DNA of 64,000 nucleotides from NCBI RefSeq assembly GCF_015024225.1, contig NZ_JACJGM010000009.1, positions 62,001 through 126,000 on the forward strand, in the 5' to 3' direction. Numbering within the stretch: position 1 is the first letter of the stretch; every line of letters begins with the position of its first letter. The notes beneath the pieces are model-generated. The model saw only the letters and a list, made by a program, of their open reading frames with translations. It was not told where the DNA came from and made no database searches. The translations under genes and the position numbers were made by a program. Of the stretch, positions 8,614 through 17,008 are shown in pieces. This DNA is from Nocardioides lijunqiniae (GTDB taxonomy: Bacteria; Actinomycetota; Actinomycetes; Propionibacteriales; Nocardioidaceae).

Positions 8614-11543
8614 TCCAGCAGCCCTCGGCGACGGGCGATGGCGGCCGCCTCGGTGCGGCCGGAGGCGCCCAGCTTGCCGAGGATGTTGGAGACGTGGACC
8701 GAGACGGTCTTGGTCGAGATGAACAGCTGCTTGGCCACCTCGCCGTTGCTGCGACCGTCGGCCACCAGCGCCAGGATCTCCCGCTCCCGGGCGGTCAGCG
8801 CGTCGGGAGCCGCGGAGCGCTGCGCGGCCCCGCCGATGGCGCGCAGCTCGTCGAGCAGCGGCCGGGCGCCGAGCGCGTGAGCCGTCGCGCGCGCCAGGTC
8901 ACCGACCTCGCGCGCACCGGCGACGTCGCCGGTGGCCCGCAGGATGCCCGCGAGACCGACCCGCACGGCGGCGAGCTCGTGGACGTGGCCGAAGTCCTCG
9001 AAGAGCACGACCGCCTCGCGCCAGGTGTCGACCAGGACGTCGAGCGGCGGGGCGCCGTCGCCGCCCGCGCGCCAGCGGGCGCGCAGCGTCTCGGCATCGA
9101 GGCGCTTCATCCAGGCGCGGCCCTCGGGGCCCCAGTGGCCGGAGGGATCGGTGTAGCGGTCGAGGACGTGGTGCCCGTCGGCGCACAGCCGGTCGACCGC
9201 GGCGCGGTGGTCGCTGCGCTCGGCGGTGCTCATCCGCGGCATCGACGCGGAGACCGCCGCGATGGCGGCGGCCGCGAGCCGGATGCGGGCGCTGAACCAG
9301 GGGTGCCAGATGCCGCTCAGCACCGCGACCGCGTCGGCGTAGACGCCGAGGGCGGCGGCCGGGTCACCGCGACGGCTCGCGGCGGTGATCTCCAGCTCGG
9401 CGGCGTGGATCGCGATCGAGCCCTCCCGGGGCCAGAACGGGCGCAGGGCCCTGACCTCGCGCTCGACGTCGGCGCCGCGCGCCTGCTCGATGTGCAGCCG
9501 CAGCGGCAGCATCAGCGCCCGCGGGATCGGCGGAGGAGGCGGGTCGCTGACCTGGATCAGGCGGAGGACGTCGTCCCACTCGCCGCGGTAGAAGTGGACC
9601 AGCGCCTGCTGCCAGCGGGACTCGAAGGCGTAGGGCGCCCACGGGATCCCGGCCGCCTCGGCGCGGTCGATGGCGGTGCTGAACCACCGGATCGCGTCGT
9701 CGAACTCGCCCCAGTCCTCGTAGGAGCGGCCCAGGAAGAACCGCCCGCGCAGCTCCGCGTGGATCGCGCCGACCCGCTCGGCCCGCACGACCGCGTCGCC
9801 GAGCGCGGCCCGCAGCCCCTCCTTGGGACCCGCCTTCTTCAGTCCGCCCAGGGTGGTGATGGCATCGGAGGCGAGCTCGTTGAGGTCGAGCCGCTCGGCC
9901 AGGGCGAGGGCGTCCATGGCGAACGTCTGCGCCTCGTCGAAGCGGCCCCAGGAGGCGAGGATGCGGGCGTGGGTCGCGAGCGCCCGCGCCCGCAGGGGGC
10001 TCTCGCCCTCCGGCGCCAGCTGCAGCGCCCGGGACGAGAGGTCGGCGGGGTCCTCGGCGCTGTCGGTGACGTAGAGGGCGTTGGCCTGGGCGGTGAGCAT
10101 GCGCGCGCGCCACACGTCGGAGGCCTCGGCCGGCAGCCGGTCGAGCTGCTCCTGGATGACCGCCACCGCCCGCTCGGGGTCGCCACTGGCGGTCAGCGCG
10201 TCGGCGGTGGCCACCACGAGCTTGGAGAGGTCGACGTCGGCGCCGGCGCAGCGCTCCGGGTCGGCGAGCAGCTCGAGCGCCTGCTGGTAGTGGTAGGCGG
10301 CCTCGTCGGGCCCGCCGACGGTCGAGGCCTCGTCGCCCGCGCGCACGCTCGCGCTCAGCGCCGTGTCGAGGTCGTTGGCGAGCCGGGCGTGCCGGGCGAG
10401 CTCGGCGGCGGTGCCGCGCGCCCTGCCCTCGCTGAGCGCCACGGCGTACTGGCGGTGGAGGCGGACGCGCTCGCCGGGCAGCAGGTCGTCGTAGACGGCC
10501 TCGCCCAGGAGCGCGTGGCGGAAGGAGTAGTGGTCGCCGTCGGCGACGAGGACGTTCATCTCGACGGCCCTGCGCAGGCCCTCGTCGAGCGCGACGGGAG
10601 CCAGGCCCGAGGCGGCCTCCAGCATCTCGTGGGCGACCTTGCGACCGCTGGCGCTGGCCGCCCGGACGACCTGCCGGGCGTTGTCGTCGAGGCGGTCCAG
10701 GCGCACCAGCAGGACGTCGGCGAGGTCGGCGGGCACCCAGCTGCCGGGCAGGGACGCCGCGCTCGTCAGCTCCTCGACGAAGAACGCGTTGCCCTCGGCT
10801 CGGGCCACGATGTCGCCGAGCTCGGCCTCGCTGAGGCCCCCCGGCACCAGCTCGGCGACCAGGGCGCGGACGGCGTCGTCGGGCAGCGGCGCCAGCGCCA
10901 TCCGGTCGACCCCGCGCAGCCGGGACCACTCCGCGACCTGGCGGCGCAGCGGGTGGCGGCGGTGCAGGTCGTCGGAGCGGTAGGAGGCGACGATCGCGAC
11001 CGGGCCCTCGAACTCGCGGGAGAAGAGGAAGCCGAGCATGTCGCGGGTGGACCGGTCGGCCCAGTGGGCGTCCTCGATGACCAGCAGGAGCGGGCGGCGC
11101 TCGGCGGCGGCCTCGAGCATCGCGTGCACGGCGCCGAAGAGGTCGGAGCGGTCGAGCGACTGGGTGTCGTCGCCGGAGGAGGCGGACAGGACGCGGCGGC
11201 CCGGCTGGAGGCGGGCGAGAGAGGGGTGCACGGCCGCCACCGCGCCGACGACGTCGGGCAGGTCGAGGGCGAGGCGACCGAGCACCTCGGAGAACGGGAG
11301 GTAGGGCAGGGCGCTGTCGCCGAAGTCGAGACAGTGGCCGGCGACGACGTGCCAGCCCTCGGCGACCGCCAGGTCGCGCAGCTCGAGCAGCAGCCGCGTC
11401 TTGCCGACACCGGCGTCGCCGGAGAGCAGGACGGTCCCGCCGTCGCGACGCGTGCCGTCCGCGGCCGGACGGACGCCGAGCGACGAGGCGATCTGCCTCA
11501 GCTCGGCGTCGCGACCGACCAGGGTCGTGCTCGCGTGCGTCAT
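8610..11543 (-). CDS. Large ATPase-type LuxR regulator (LAL-like)
   Basis: A 977-residue regulator from the ATG at 11543. Upstream in-frame starts at 11553 and beyond exist, but MTHASTTLVGRDAELRQIA is the usual N-terminus. An AAA/STAND ATPase module has Walker A GDAGVGKT (residues 42-49) and Walker B LLLVIEDAHWAD. A long TPR-like helical middle follows, and a C-terminal LuxR helix-turn-helix is at the end (LTAREREILALVADGRSNGEVAKQLFIST). Such proteins sense a ligand through the ATPase/TPR part and activate transcription; the target is unknown. A perfect 20-bp palindrome lies 10 bp upstream of the start. The gene is convergent with the M1 peptidase. Confidence 0.88.
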   Translation of the reverse strand: MTHASTTLVGRDAELRQIASSLGVRPAADGTRRDGGTVLLSGDAGVGKTRLLLELRDLAVAEGWHVVAGHCLDFGDSALPYLPFSEVLGRLALDLPDVVGAVAAVHPSLARLQPGRRVLSASSGDDTQSLDRSDLFGAVHAMLEAAAERRPLLLVIEDAHWADRSTRDMLGFLFSREFEGPVAIVASYRSDDLHRRHPLRRQVAEWSRLRGVDRMALAPLPDDAVRALVAELVPGGLSEAELGDIVARAEGNAFFVEELTSAASLPGSWVPADLADVLLVRLDRLDDNARQVVRAASASGRKVAHEMLEAASGLAPVALDEGLRRAVEMNVLVADGDHYSFRHALLGEAVYDDLLPGERVRLHRQYAVALSEGRARGTAAELARHARLANDLDTALSASVRAGDEASTVGGPDEAAYHYQQALELLADPERCAGADVDLSKLVVATADALTASGDPERAVAVIQEQLDRLPAEASDVWRARMLTAQANALYVTDSAEDPADLSSRALQLAPEGESPLRARALATHARILASWGRFDEAQTFAMDALALAERLDLNELASDAITTLGGLKKAGPKEGLRAALGDAVVRAERVGAIHAELRGRFFLGRSYEDWGEFDDAIRWFSTAIDRAEAAGIPWAPYAFESRWQQALVHFYRGEWDDVLRLIQVSDPPPPPIPRALMLPLRLHIEQARGADVEREVRALRPFWPREGSIAIHAAELEITAASRRGDPAAALGVYADAVAVLSGIWHPWFSARIRLAAAAIAAVSASMPRMSTAERSDHRAAVDRLCADGHHVLDRYTDPSGHWGPEGRAWMKRLDAETLRARWRAGGDGAPPLDVLVDTWREAVVLFEDFGHVHELAAVRVGLAGILRATGDVAGAREVGDLARATAHALGARPLLDELRAIGGAAQRSAAPDALTAREREILALVADGRSNGEVAKQLFISTKTVSVHVSNILGKLGASGRTEAAAIARRRGLLD

Positions 11544-11553
11544 GGGCCCCATG

Positions 11554-11573
11554 ATGTCGCCTGCCGGCGACAT
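11554..11573. promoter_or_regulatory. Perfect inverted repeat upstream of the LuxR ATPase gene
   Basis: ATGTCGCC-tgcc-GGCGACAT: two perfect 8-bp arms around 4 bases, ending 10 bp before the ATG at 11543. The position suits an operator, or a translation-blocking hairpin if the region is transcribed. The upstream in-frame ATG candidates fall inside or next to it. Confidence 0.5.
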
Positions 11574-11610
11574 CGGCCCGGGACTTCTCGCCTCCGGCAC
11601 CTCGTCGGCC

Positions 11611-11751
11611 CTAGCTGCCGAACTCGGTCCTCTCGGCGGGGCGGCGCACGAACGGCAGCCGCGCCCGACCGCGCCGGTTGCGGACGGCGCTCTGCCGGAT
11701 CCGGTCGCTGCGGTAGCTGGCCTCGGTCTTGATGTAGATGCTGCTGCTCAT
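11611..11751 (-). CDS. Small basic hypothetical protein, 46 residues
   Basis: A 46-residue protein beginning MSSSIYIKTEASYRSDRIRQ and ending in an Arg-rich tail with PFVRRPAERTEFGS. The ATG at 11751 has an excellent ribosome site (GAGGAG, 8 bp upstream), which supports real translation. It carries about 11 Arg/Lys residues and no membrane segment. It sits between the phosphatidyltransferase gene (74 bp upstream) and the LuxR ATPase (68 bp downstream), on the same strand as both. I do not know its function; the N-terminal IYIKTEASYRSDRIR text looks like a conserved small-protein signature. Confidence 0.6.
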   Translation of the reverse strand: MSSSIYIKTEASYRSDRIRQSAVRNRRGRARLPFVRRPAERTEFGS

Positions 11752-11825
11752 AGTGGTGCTCCTCAGGTCTCGTTGACCCCCTGAGGCTCGCCGTCTGAGG
11801 TAGCCCGGCACATCGGGCAGGTGCC

Positions 11826-12536
11826 CTAGTTCCTCGACTCGGCGCGCATCGTGAGCCACAGGCTCAGCACCAGGTAGTAGACGAGGTAGGCCACCGAGCC
11901 GGCCACGACCAGCCCGTGCGGGTCGGGCAGCTGGGCGACGATCACGGCGTACGCCGCGAACCACAGGGCCGTGAGCACGAAGGTCAGCTGCCACAGCGCC
12001 TCGGTACGCGAGGGGTAGACGTAGCGGATCGGCACGAAGACCAGCACCGTGCACACCAGCAGGACGGCCGCGGTCACGCCGGTGTCCAGGCTCGTGGCGA
12101 CGACGTAGAAGGCGACGATGTTCCAGTAGCTGGGGAAGCCGAGGAAGAAGTGCTCGCCCGCCACGACCGGCTTGGCGTCGGTGCGGCAGAACTGCACGCA
12201 CGAGGCCAGCAGCGGCACGGCCGCGCAGATCCCGCCGAAGAGCCCCTCGGGGAGGTAGCCGTTGGCCCACAGCAGCGCCATCGGCGCGAGCACGTAGGTC
12301 ATGTAGTCGACGATGTTGTCGAGCAGCGCGCCGTCGAAGCCGGGGAACAGCTCCTTGACCCGGAAGCGGCGCGCGAGGATCCCGTCGGTCCCGTCGACGA
12401 CCATGGCGGCGAGGAACAGCCACAGCACCGTCTCCACGTCGCCGCGGTAGGAGTAGTGCACCATCAGCAGCGCCAGCACCGATCCGCTCGCCGTGTAGGC
12501 GTGGACCGCGAGGGCGGCCAGTCGGGCGCCGGACAT
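11826..12536 (-). CDS. pcs: CDP-alcohol phosphatidyltransferase, probably phosphatidylcholine synthase
   Basis: A 236-residue membrane enzyme with about seven or eight hydrophobic segments. The CDP-alcohol phosphatidyltransferase signature is present near residues 48-78: DGTDGILARR, then GFDGALLDNIVDY with the spaced aspartates. The text AVHAYTASGSVLA before it and DYMTYVLAPMALL after it match the bacterial phosphatidylcholine synthase (Pcs) subgroup, which condenses CDP-diacylglycerol with choline. The Pcs assignment is by resemblance; another head group is possible. The ATG has GAGGAG 7 bp upstream. It starts 11 bp after hutI and is probably cotranscribed with the hut genes, an unexpected neighbour. 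Confidence 0.75.
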   Translation of the reverse strand: MSGARLAALAVHAYTASGSVLALLMVHYSYRGDVETVLWLFLAAMVVDGTDGILARRFRVKELFPGFDGALLDNIVDYMTYVLAPMALLWANGYLPEGLFGGICAAVPLLASCVQFCRTDAKPVVAGEHFFLGFPSYWNIVAFYVVATSLDTGVTAAVLLVCTVLVFVPIRYVYPSRTEALWQLTFVLTALWFAAYAVIVAQLPDPHGLVVAGSVAYLVYYLVLSLWLTMRAESRN

Positions 12537-12547
12537 GGTTCGTCTCC

Positions 12548-13705
12548 TCAGGAGAAGGGGGTGAGCAGTCGGCCACCCATCCAGACGCTGCTGACCAGCG
12601 GGACACCAGGACGATAGGCCAGGTGGACGTGGCTCGGGGCATCGACCACGACGAGGTCGGCGCGGCGCCCCGGCTCCAGGACGCCGACGTCGTCGCGGTC
12701 GAGGGCCGCCGCGCCGGTGGCGGTGGCGGCGCGCACGGCCTCCAGCGGGGTCAGGCCCATCTCGCGCACCGCGAGCGCGATGCAGAAGGGCAGCGAGCTG
12801 GTGAAGCTCGAGCCGGGGTTGCAGTCGGAGGCGATCGCGACGCGGACGCCGGCGTCGAGGAGACGGCGCGCGTCGGGGTAGGGCTGGCGTGTGGAGAACT
12901 CCACGCCGGGCAGCAGGGTGGCGATCGTGCCGGAGTCGCGCAGCGCGTCGACGTCCTCGTCCTCGAGGTAGGTGCAGTGGTCCACCGCGACCAGGCCGAG
13001 CTCCGCGGCCAGGCGCACGCCGGGGCCCGGTCCGAGCTGGTTGGCGTGGAGGCGGCCGCGCAGGCCGTGGGCGCGGCCGGCCTCCAGCACCGCACGCGCC
13101 TGGTCGGCGTCGAAGGCGCCGGTCTCGCAGAAGACGTCGACCCACCGCGCGTACGGCGCCGCCGCCTCGAGCATCGGGCCCGTCACGAGCTCGACGTACG
13201 CCGCCGGGTCGCCCTCGGGCACCACGTGGGCGCCCAGGAACGTCGTCTCCTCGGTGAACTGCGCCGCCACGGCCAGGCTGCGGGCCTCGTCGCGGACGGT
13301 CAGCCCGTAGCCGGACTTGATCTCGACGGTGGTCGTGCCCTGGCGGCGCATCTCCTGCACGAGGCGCCCGACGTGGGCGGCGAGCTGCTCGTCGGTGGCG
13401 GCGCGGGTGGCGGCGACGGTGGTGCGGATCCCGCCGGCGGCGTAGGGCTCGCCGGTCATGCGGGCCGTGAACTCCGCCGACCGGTCGCCGGCGAACACCA
13501 GGTGGCTGTGGCTGTCGACGAAGCCGGGGACGACGGCGCGCCCGCCGAGGTCGACGCGCTCGTCGGCGTCGGGCGCCTGCGTGGCGGGCCCGACCCAGGC
13601 GACGGTCGCGCCCTCCATCACGAGGGCGGCGCGCTCCAGGGTGTCGGGGCCGTCGGTGGCGAACGTGGTCAGCTCGGCGATGCCCGTCAGCAGGGTGCTG
13701 GTCAT
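12548..13705 (-). CDS. hutI: Imidazolonepropionase
   Basis: 385 residues, normal length for HutI, which hydrolyses 4-imidazolone-5-propionate to N-formimino-L-glutamate in histidine degradation. Amidohydrolase-fold motifs are intact: [17 protein letters not shown] (metal HxH), [28 protein letters not shown] and [15 protein letters not shown]. Its ATG overlaps the hutF stop by 4 bp, so the two are translationally coupled. The next gene downstream, pcs, starts 11 bp after its stop. Its product is the substrate of HutF encoded just upstream. The other two hut enzymes lie about 12.5 kb away. Confidence 0.95.
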   Translation of the reverse strand: MTSTLLTGIAELTTFATDGPDTLERAALVMEGATVAWVGPATQAPDADERVDLGGRAVVPGFVDSHSHLVFAGDRSAEFTARMTGEPYAAGGIRTTVAATRAATDEQLAAHVGRLVQEMRRQGTTTVEIKSGYGLTVRDEARSLAVAAQFTEETTFLGAHVVPEGDPAAYVELVTGPMLEAAAPYARWVDVFCETGAFDADQARAVLEAGRAHGLRGRLHANQLGPGPGVRLAAELGLVAVDHCTYLEDEDVDALRDSGTIATLLPGVEFSTRQPYPDARRLLDAGVRVAIASDCNPGSSFTSSLPFCIALAVREMGLTPLEAVRAATATGAAALDRDDVGVLEPGRRADLVVVDAPSHVHLAYRPGVPLVSSVWMGGRLLTPFS

Positions 13706-15072
13706 GCCCAGGTCCTCTCGATGGCGTCGGCGAGGTCGCGGCCGACCCGCTCGCGGTCGTCGTCGCGGAAGGTGACGCGCCCGTCGGCCACGACGTGGAC
13801 GACGTCGGCGGCCGTGGCGGCGAACACCGCGGTGTGCCCGTCTGCGCCGGTGCCGGCGGTGCGGGCGCTCGCGGTGTCGAGGGTGACCAGGTCGGCGCGC
13901 TGGCCGACCGCGATGGCGCCCGCGTCGGGGAAGCCCAGGCTGGCGTGCCCGGTGACGGTGGCCGCGGCGAGGAGCTCGGCGGCCGTCCAGTGGCCGCGGG
14001 TCCGGGTGGCGAGGCGCTCGTCCATCTCGACGGCGCGCATCTCCTCGAAGAGGTCGATCACGGCATGGCTGTCGGAGCCGAGCGTGAGGGGGCTGCCCGC
14101 GTCGTGCAGCCGTCGGCTGGGGCCGACCCCGTCGCCGAGGTCGCGCTCGGTGGTCGGGCAGAAGCACGCGCGCGCGCCGGCGCCCCCGAGGAGGGCCACG
14201 TCCTCGTCGGTGAGGTGGGTGGCGTGGACCGCGGTGGTCAGCGGTCCGAGCACGCCGTGGTCGGCCAGCAGCCGGGTGGGCGTGACGCCGTGCGCCGCGC
14301 GGCAGGCGTCGTTCTCGGCCGTCTGCTCGGACAGGTGCACGTGCAGGGGTCGCCCGGCGCTCGCCTCGACCACCGTGGCCAGCTGGTCGGCGGGCACCGC
14401 CCGGACGGAGTGGACGGCCGCGCCGACGACGGTGGCGTCCTCGGGTCGCAGCAGGGCGACGCGCTCGGCCCAGCGCCCGGCGTCGCCGTCGGAGTAGCGC
14501 ACCTGGGCGCCCTGCGGCGGCTCGCCGAAGCCGCTGCTGAGGTAGCAGGTGTCCAGCAGCGCGATCCGCACGCCCGCCTCCCTTGCGGCCTCGACGAGGG
14601 CGAGGCCCATCGCGTTGGGGTCGTCGTACGGCGTGCCGTCGGGCTGGTGGTGCAGGTAGTGGAACTCCCCCACGGTGGTCACGCCGGCCGCCGCCATCTC
14701 GCCGTACGTCGCCCGCGCGAGCCGGTGGTAGGTGTCCGGGTCGAGCCGTCCTGCCACGGCGTACATCTGCTCGCGCCAGGTCCAGAACGTGCCCCGCTCC
14801 CGCTGGGTCCTACCTCGCAGCGCCCGGTGGAAGGCGTGGCTGTGGCAGTTGGCCAGGCCGGGGAGGGTGAGGCCCGGGAGGCGGTGAGTTTCACCGGGTA
14901 CCCGGTGAAACTCACGCTTCCGGGGTGAAGTCTCGTCAGGGAAGCGTGAGTTTCGCGACGCCGCTGTGACAGAAGTGAAACGTCCGCCCTCGATCGTCAC
15001 CAGCACGTCGTCGGCGACGTCGCCGTCGACCCACGCCCGCTCCAGCAGGTACGCCGTCGGGTCGGCGCTCAC
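13702..15072 (-). CDS. hutF: Formimidoylglutamate deiminase carrying an in-frame repeat insertion
   Basis: 456 residues. HutF deiminates N-formimino-L-glutamate to N-formyl-L-glutamate and ammonia. Conserved parts include [18 protein letters not shown] (metal HxH at residues 77 and 79), [21 protein letters not shown] and [10 protein letters not shown]. Residues about 35-63 (including [15 protein letters not shown]) have no counterpart expected in the family. They are encoded by an 87-bp palindromic element (14884-14970) that recurs twice elsewhere in the window. The insertion is exactly 29 codons and sits in the N-terminal beta region, 13 residues before the HxH motif, so the enzyme may still fold. 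It overlaps its neighbours on both sides by 4 bp. Confidence 0.92.
   Translation of the reverse strand: MSADPTAYLLERAWVDGDVADDVLVTIEGGRFTSVTAASRNSRFPDETSPRKREFHRVPGETHRLPGLTLPGLANCHSHAFHRALRGRTQRERGTFWTWREQMYAVAGRLDPDTYHRLARATYGEMAAAGVTTVGEFHYLHHQPDGTPYDDPNAMGLALVEAAREAGVRIALLDTCYLSSGFGEPPQGAQVRYSDGDAGRWAERVALLRPEDATVVGAAVHSVRAVPADQLATVVEASAGRPLHVHLSEQTAENDACRAAHGVTPTRLLADHGVLGPLTTAVHATHLTDEDVALLGGAGARACFCPTTERDLGDGVGPSRRLHDAGSPLTLGSDSHAVIDLFEEMRAVEMDERLATRTRGHWTAAELLAAATVTGHASLGFPDAGAIAVGQRADLVTLDTASARTAGTGADGHTAVFAATAADVVHVVADGRVTFRDDDRERVGRDLADAIERTWA
14884..14970 (+). repeat. 87-bp palindromic element, copy A (inside hutF)
   Basis: It starts with a perfect 32-bp palindrome (arm GTGAGTTTCACCGGGT followed by its exact complement, 14884-14915). 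A second hairpin follows, with 14-bp arms aaactcacgcttcc (14907-14920) and ggaagcgtgagttt around a variable loop, then GCGACG-CG-TGTGAC. By eye, about 76 of 87 bases match copy C at 60836. On the minus strand it is open and read as part of HutF. The 87 bp length keeps the frame. Confidence 0.9.
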
Positions 15073-16271
15073 CGCGCCAGCCGCTCGAGGGTGTCGGCCA
15101 GGGCGCTGACGCCGACGAGGCAGTCGGCGATCCGCGCCGACTCGGCGGGCGAGTGCGAGACGCCGGTCGGGTTGCGCACGAAGAGCATGGCCGAGGGGAT
15201 GCCGGCGGCGGACAGGATGCCGGCGTCGTGACCGGCCTGGGTCGGGACGACCGGCCAGTCGCCGCCCTCGTGGTCAGCGGCGATCCTCGCGGCGAGGTCC
15301 GCGGCGAAGACGACCGACGACGACACCGACTCGGCGGTCACCTCCAGCGACGTGCCGTCACGCCCCGCGCGGTCTGCCCCTTGCCGGGAGACCGCCTCCA
15401 CCAGCGTCGCGAGGTCCTCGTCGCTGGCGCAGCGGGCGTCGAGCCACGCGGTGACCCGCGACGGGACGGCGTTGGTGCCGTTGGGCGTCACCTCGAGGCG
15501 ACCGAAGGTCGCGCGGGAGCCCGCCAGCCGGGCCTGCTTGTTGGCGGCCAGCGCCGTCATCGCGTAGGTCAGCATCGGGTCGGCGCGGTCCTCCATGCGC
15601 GTGGTGCCCGCGTGGTTGGCCTCGCCCGTGAAGTCGAAGCGGTAGCGCCCGTGCGGCCAGATCCCGCTGGCCACGCCCACCGCGGCGCCGCGGTCGACCA
15701 GGTCGCGGCCCTGCTCGACGTGCAGCTCCACGAACGTCGCCACGCGGGCCAGCGACATCACCGAGCCGTCAAGCCCCGCCGTCTCGAGCGCGTCGGGGAG
15801 CGCGACGCCGTCGCGGTCGCGGAGCTCGCGGGCATCGGCCCACGACAGCGCCCCGCTCGCCAGGCGCGAGCCCAGGCAGGCCAGGCCGAAGCGCGAGCCC
15901 TCCTCCTCGGCGAAGACCGAGACCCCGATCCGCCTGCGGGGCACGACGCCGCGCGAGCGCAGCAGGTCGACGGCCGCGAGCGCGGAGACGACGCCGAGCG
16001 GACCGTCGTACGCGCCGCCGTCGAGCACGGAGTCGAGGTGCGAGCCGGTGAGGACGTCGCCCTCCTCGACCACGGGGGGCTCCCACCAGGCGACGAGGTT
16101 GCCCAGGCCGTCGGCCTCGACGCTCAGGTCGCGCGCGGTCGCCTGCTCGACGAACCAGGCGCGCAGCTCGGTCTCCGCGGAGAGGTAGGGCTGGCGGAAG
16201 TAGCCGCCGGAGGACGCGGACCGCCCGACCGGCGCCAGGTCCGCCCACATCCGCTCGAAGTCGTCAGCCAT
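15069..16271 (-). CDS. M20-family amidohydrolase (allantoate amidohydrolase-like) of the hut operon
   Basis: 400 residues. Metal-site text of the M20 / AllC / N-carbamoyl-L-amino-acid hydrolase family is intact: GSHLDSVLDGGAYDGPLG, FAEEEGSRFG, ELHVEQGRDL, GEANHAGTTRM and TQAGHDAGILSAAGIPSAMLF. Databases usually call such proteins allantoate amidohydrolase, but here the stop overlaps the hutF start by 4 bp and no purine-degradation gene is nearby. No HutG is visible, so hydrolysis of N-formyl-L-glutamate to glutamate and formate is a reasonable alternative (inference). A GGGAGG ribosome site lies 4 bp before the ATG. The divergent nitroreductase begins only 22 bp away. Confidence 0.82.
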   Translation of the reverse strand: MADDFERMWADLAPVGRSASSGGYFRQPYLSAETELRAWFVEQATARDLSVEADGLGNLVAWWEPPVVEEGDVLTGSHLDSVLDGGAYDGPLGVVSALAAVDLLRSRGVVPRRRIGVSVFAEEEGSRFGLACLGSRLASGALSWADARELRDRDGVALPDALETAGLDGSVMSLARVATFVELHVEQGRDLVDRGAAVGVASGIWPHGRYRFDFTGEANHAGTTRMEDRADPMLTYAMTALAANKQARLAGSRATFGRLEVTPNGTNAVPSRVTAWLDARCASDEDLATLVEAVSRQGADRAGRDGTSLEVTAESVSSSVVFAADLAARIAADHEGGDWPVVPTQAGHDAGILSAAGIPSAMLFVRNPTGVSHSPAESARIADCLVGVSALADTLERLAR

Positions 16272-16293
16272 GGTGCCTCCCATACTGGTGCAC

Positions 16294-16902
16294 ATGGAGT
16301 TCCAGGACGTCGTACGGCGCCGCCGCATGGTCCGCCGCTACGCCGACCGGCCCGTCGACCCCGCGATCGTCGACCGGGCGCTCGAGAACGCCACCCACGC
16401 GCCGAGCGCCGGCTTCAGCCAGGGCTGGGCGTTCGTACGGCTGGACACCCCCGAGGACGTGCGGCGCTTCTGGGTCGCGTCGTCGGACCGGGTGGACGAC
16501 CCGGACGCCTGGCTGGCGGGGCTGATGACGGCACCGGTGGTGATCGTGCCGTGCTCGAGCAAGGCGGCGTACCTGGAGCGCTACGCCGAGCCGGACAAGG
16601 GCTGGACCGACCGCGACGAGGCGCGCTGGCCGATGCCGTTCTGGCACATGGACGCCGCGATGGCCTCGCTGCTGGTCCTGCAGACCGCCACCGACGCCGG
16701 CCTGGGCGCCTGCTTCTTCGGGGTCTTCGCCCCGCACGAGCAGCGGGTGCGCGCGGAGCTCGGCATCCCCGACGACTACGACCCGGTCGGCGTGATCACG
16801 ATCGGGCACCGGGTGCCCGACACCGGCAACTCCGGCTCGCCCGCGCGGCGAGCGCGCACCCCGTGGACCGACGTCGTCCATCGCGGTCGCTGGGGGCACT
16901 GA
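16294..16902 (+). CDS. Nitroreductase-family protein
   Basis: A 202-residue FMN-dependent nitroreductase-fold protein. The N-terminus MEFQDVVRRRRMVRRYADRPVD is the typical FMN-phosphate-binding arginine stretch; PSAGFSQGWAFV and a C-terminal GLGACFFGVF segment fit the family. I chose ATG 16294 because it gives the canonical start; the open frame extends to 16270 without a better one. A CATACT box 7 bp upstream suggests a leaderless transcript. It is divergent from the M20/hutF/hutI operon with a 22-bp gap. The substrate (nitro compound, quinone or flavin) is not predictable. Confidence 0.85.
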   Translation: MEFQDVVRRRRMVRRYADRPVDPAIVDRALENATHAPSAGFSQGWAFVRLDTPEDVRRFWVASSDRVDDPDAWLAGLMTAPVVIVPCSSKAAYLERYAEPDKGWTDRDEARWPMPFWHMDAAMASLLVLQTATDAGLGACFFGVFAPHEQRVRAELGIPDDYDPVGVITIGHRVPDTGNSGSPARRARTPWTDVVHRGRWGH

Positions 16903-16954
16903 CCCAGCGAAGCGTCCGCGCGGTGGGCGGTCAACGGCGACGAGGCTGCCGCCA

Positions 16955-16968
16955 TCTCGGATCCGAGA
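16955..16968. promoter_or_regulatory. Palindrome TCTCGGATCCGAGA upstream of the M20 peptidase
   Basis: A perfect 14-bp palindrome, 41-54 bp before the ATG at 17009. The same core, extended to 16 bp, lies 55-70 bp before hutH (29478-29493). These are the only two copies I found, and both sit in promoter position, so a shared operator is likely. Confidence 0.55.
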
Positions 16969-17008
16969 CTCCGGACGGGACGGCACCGCGGGCAGTACGG
17001 TGCCTCCC

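Noticed and set aside
7854-11732. 1292-residue plus-strand ORF
   Set aside because: It is antisense to the M1 peptidase end and the LuxR ATPase, with Arg/Ala/Gly-rich low-information sequence. The overlapping frames carry clear motifs.
15069-16271. Calling the M20 hydrolase allC (allantoate amidohydrolase) with confidence
   Set aside because: No allantoin genes are near, and position inside the hut operon points to another substrate.
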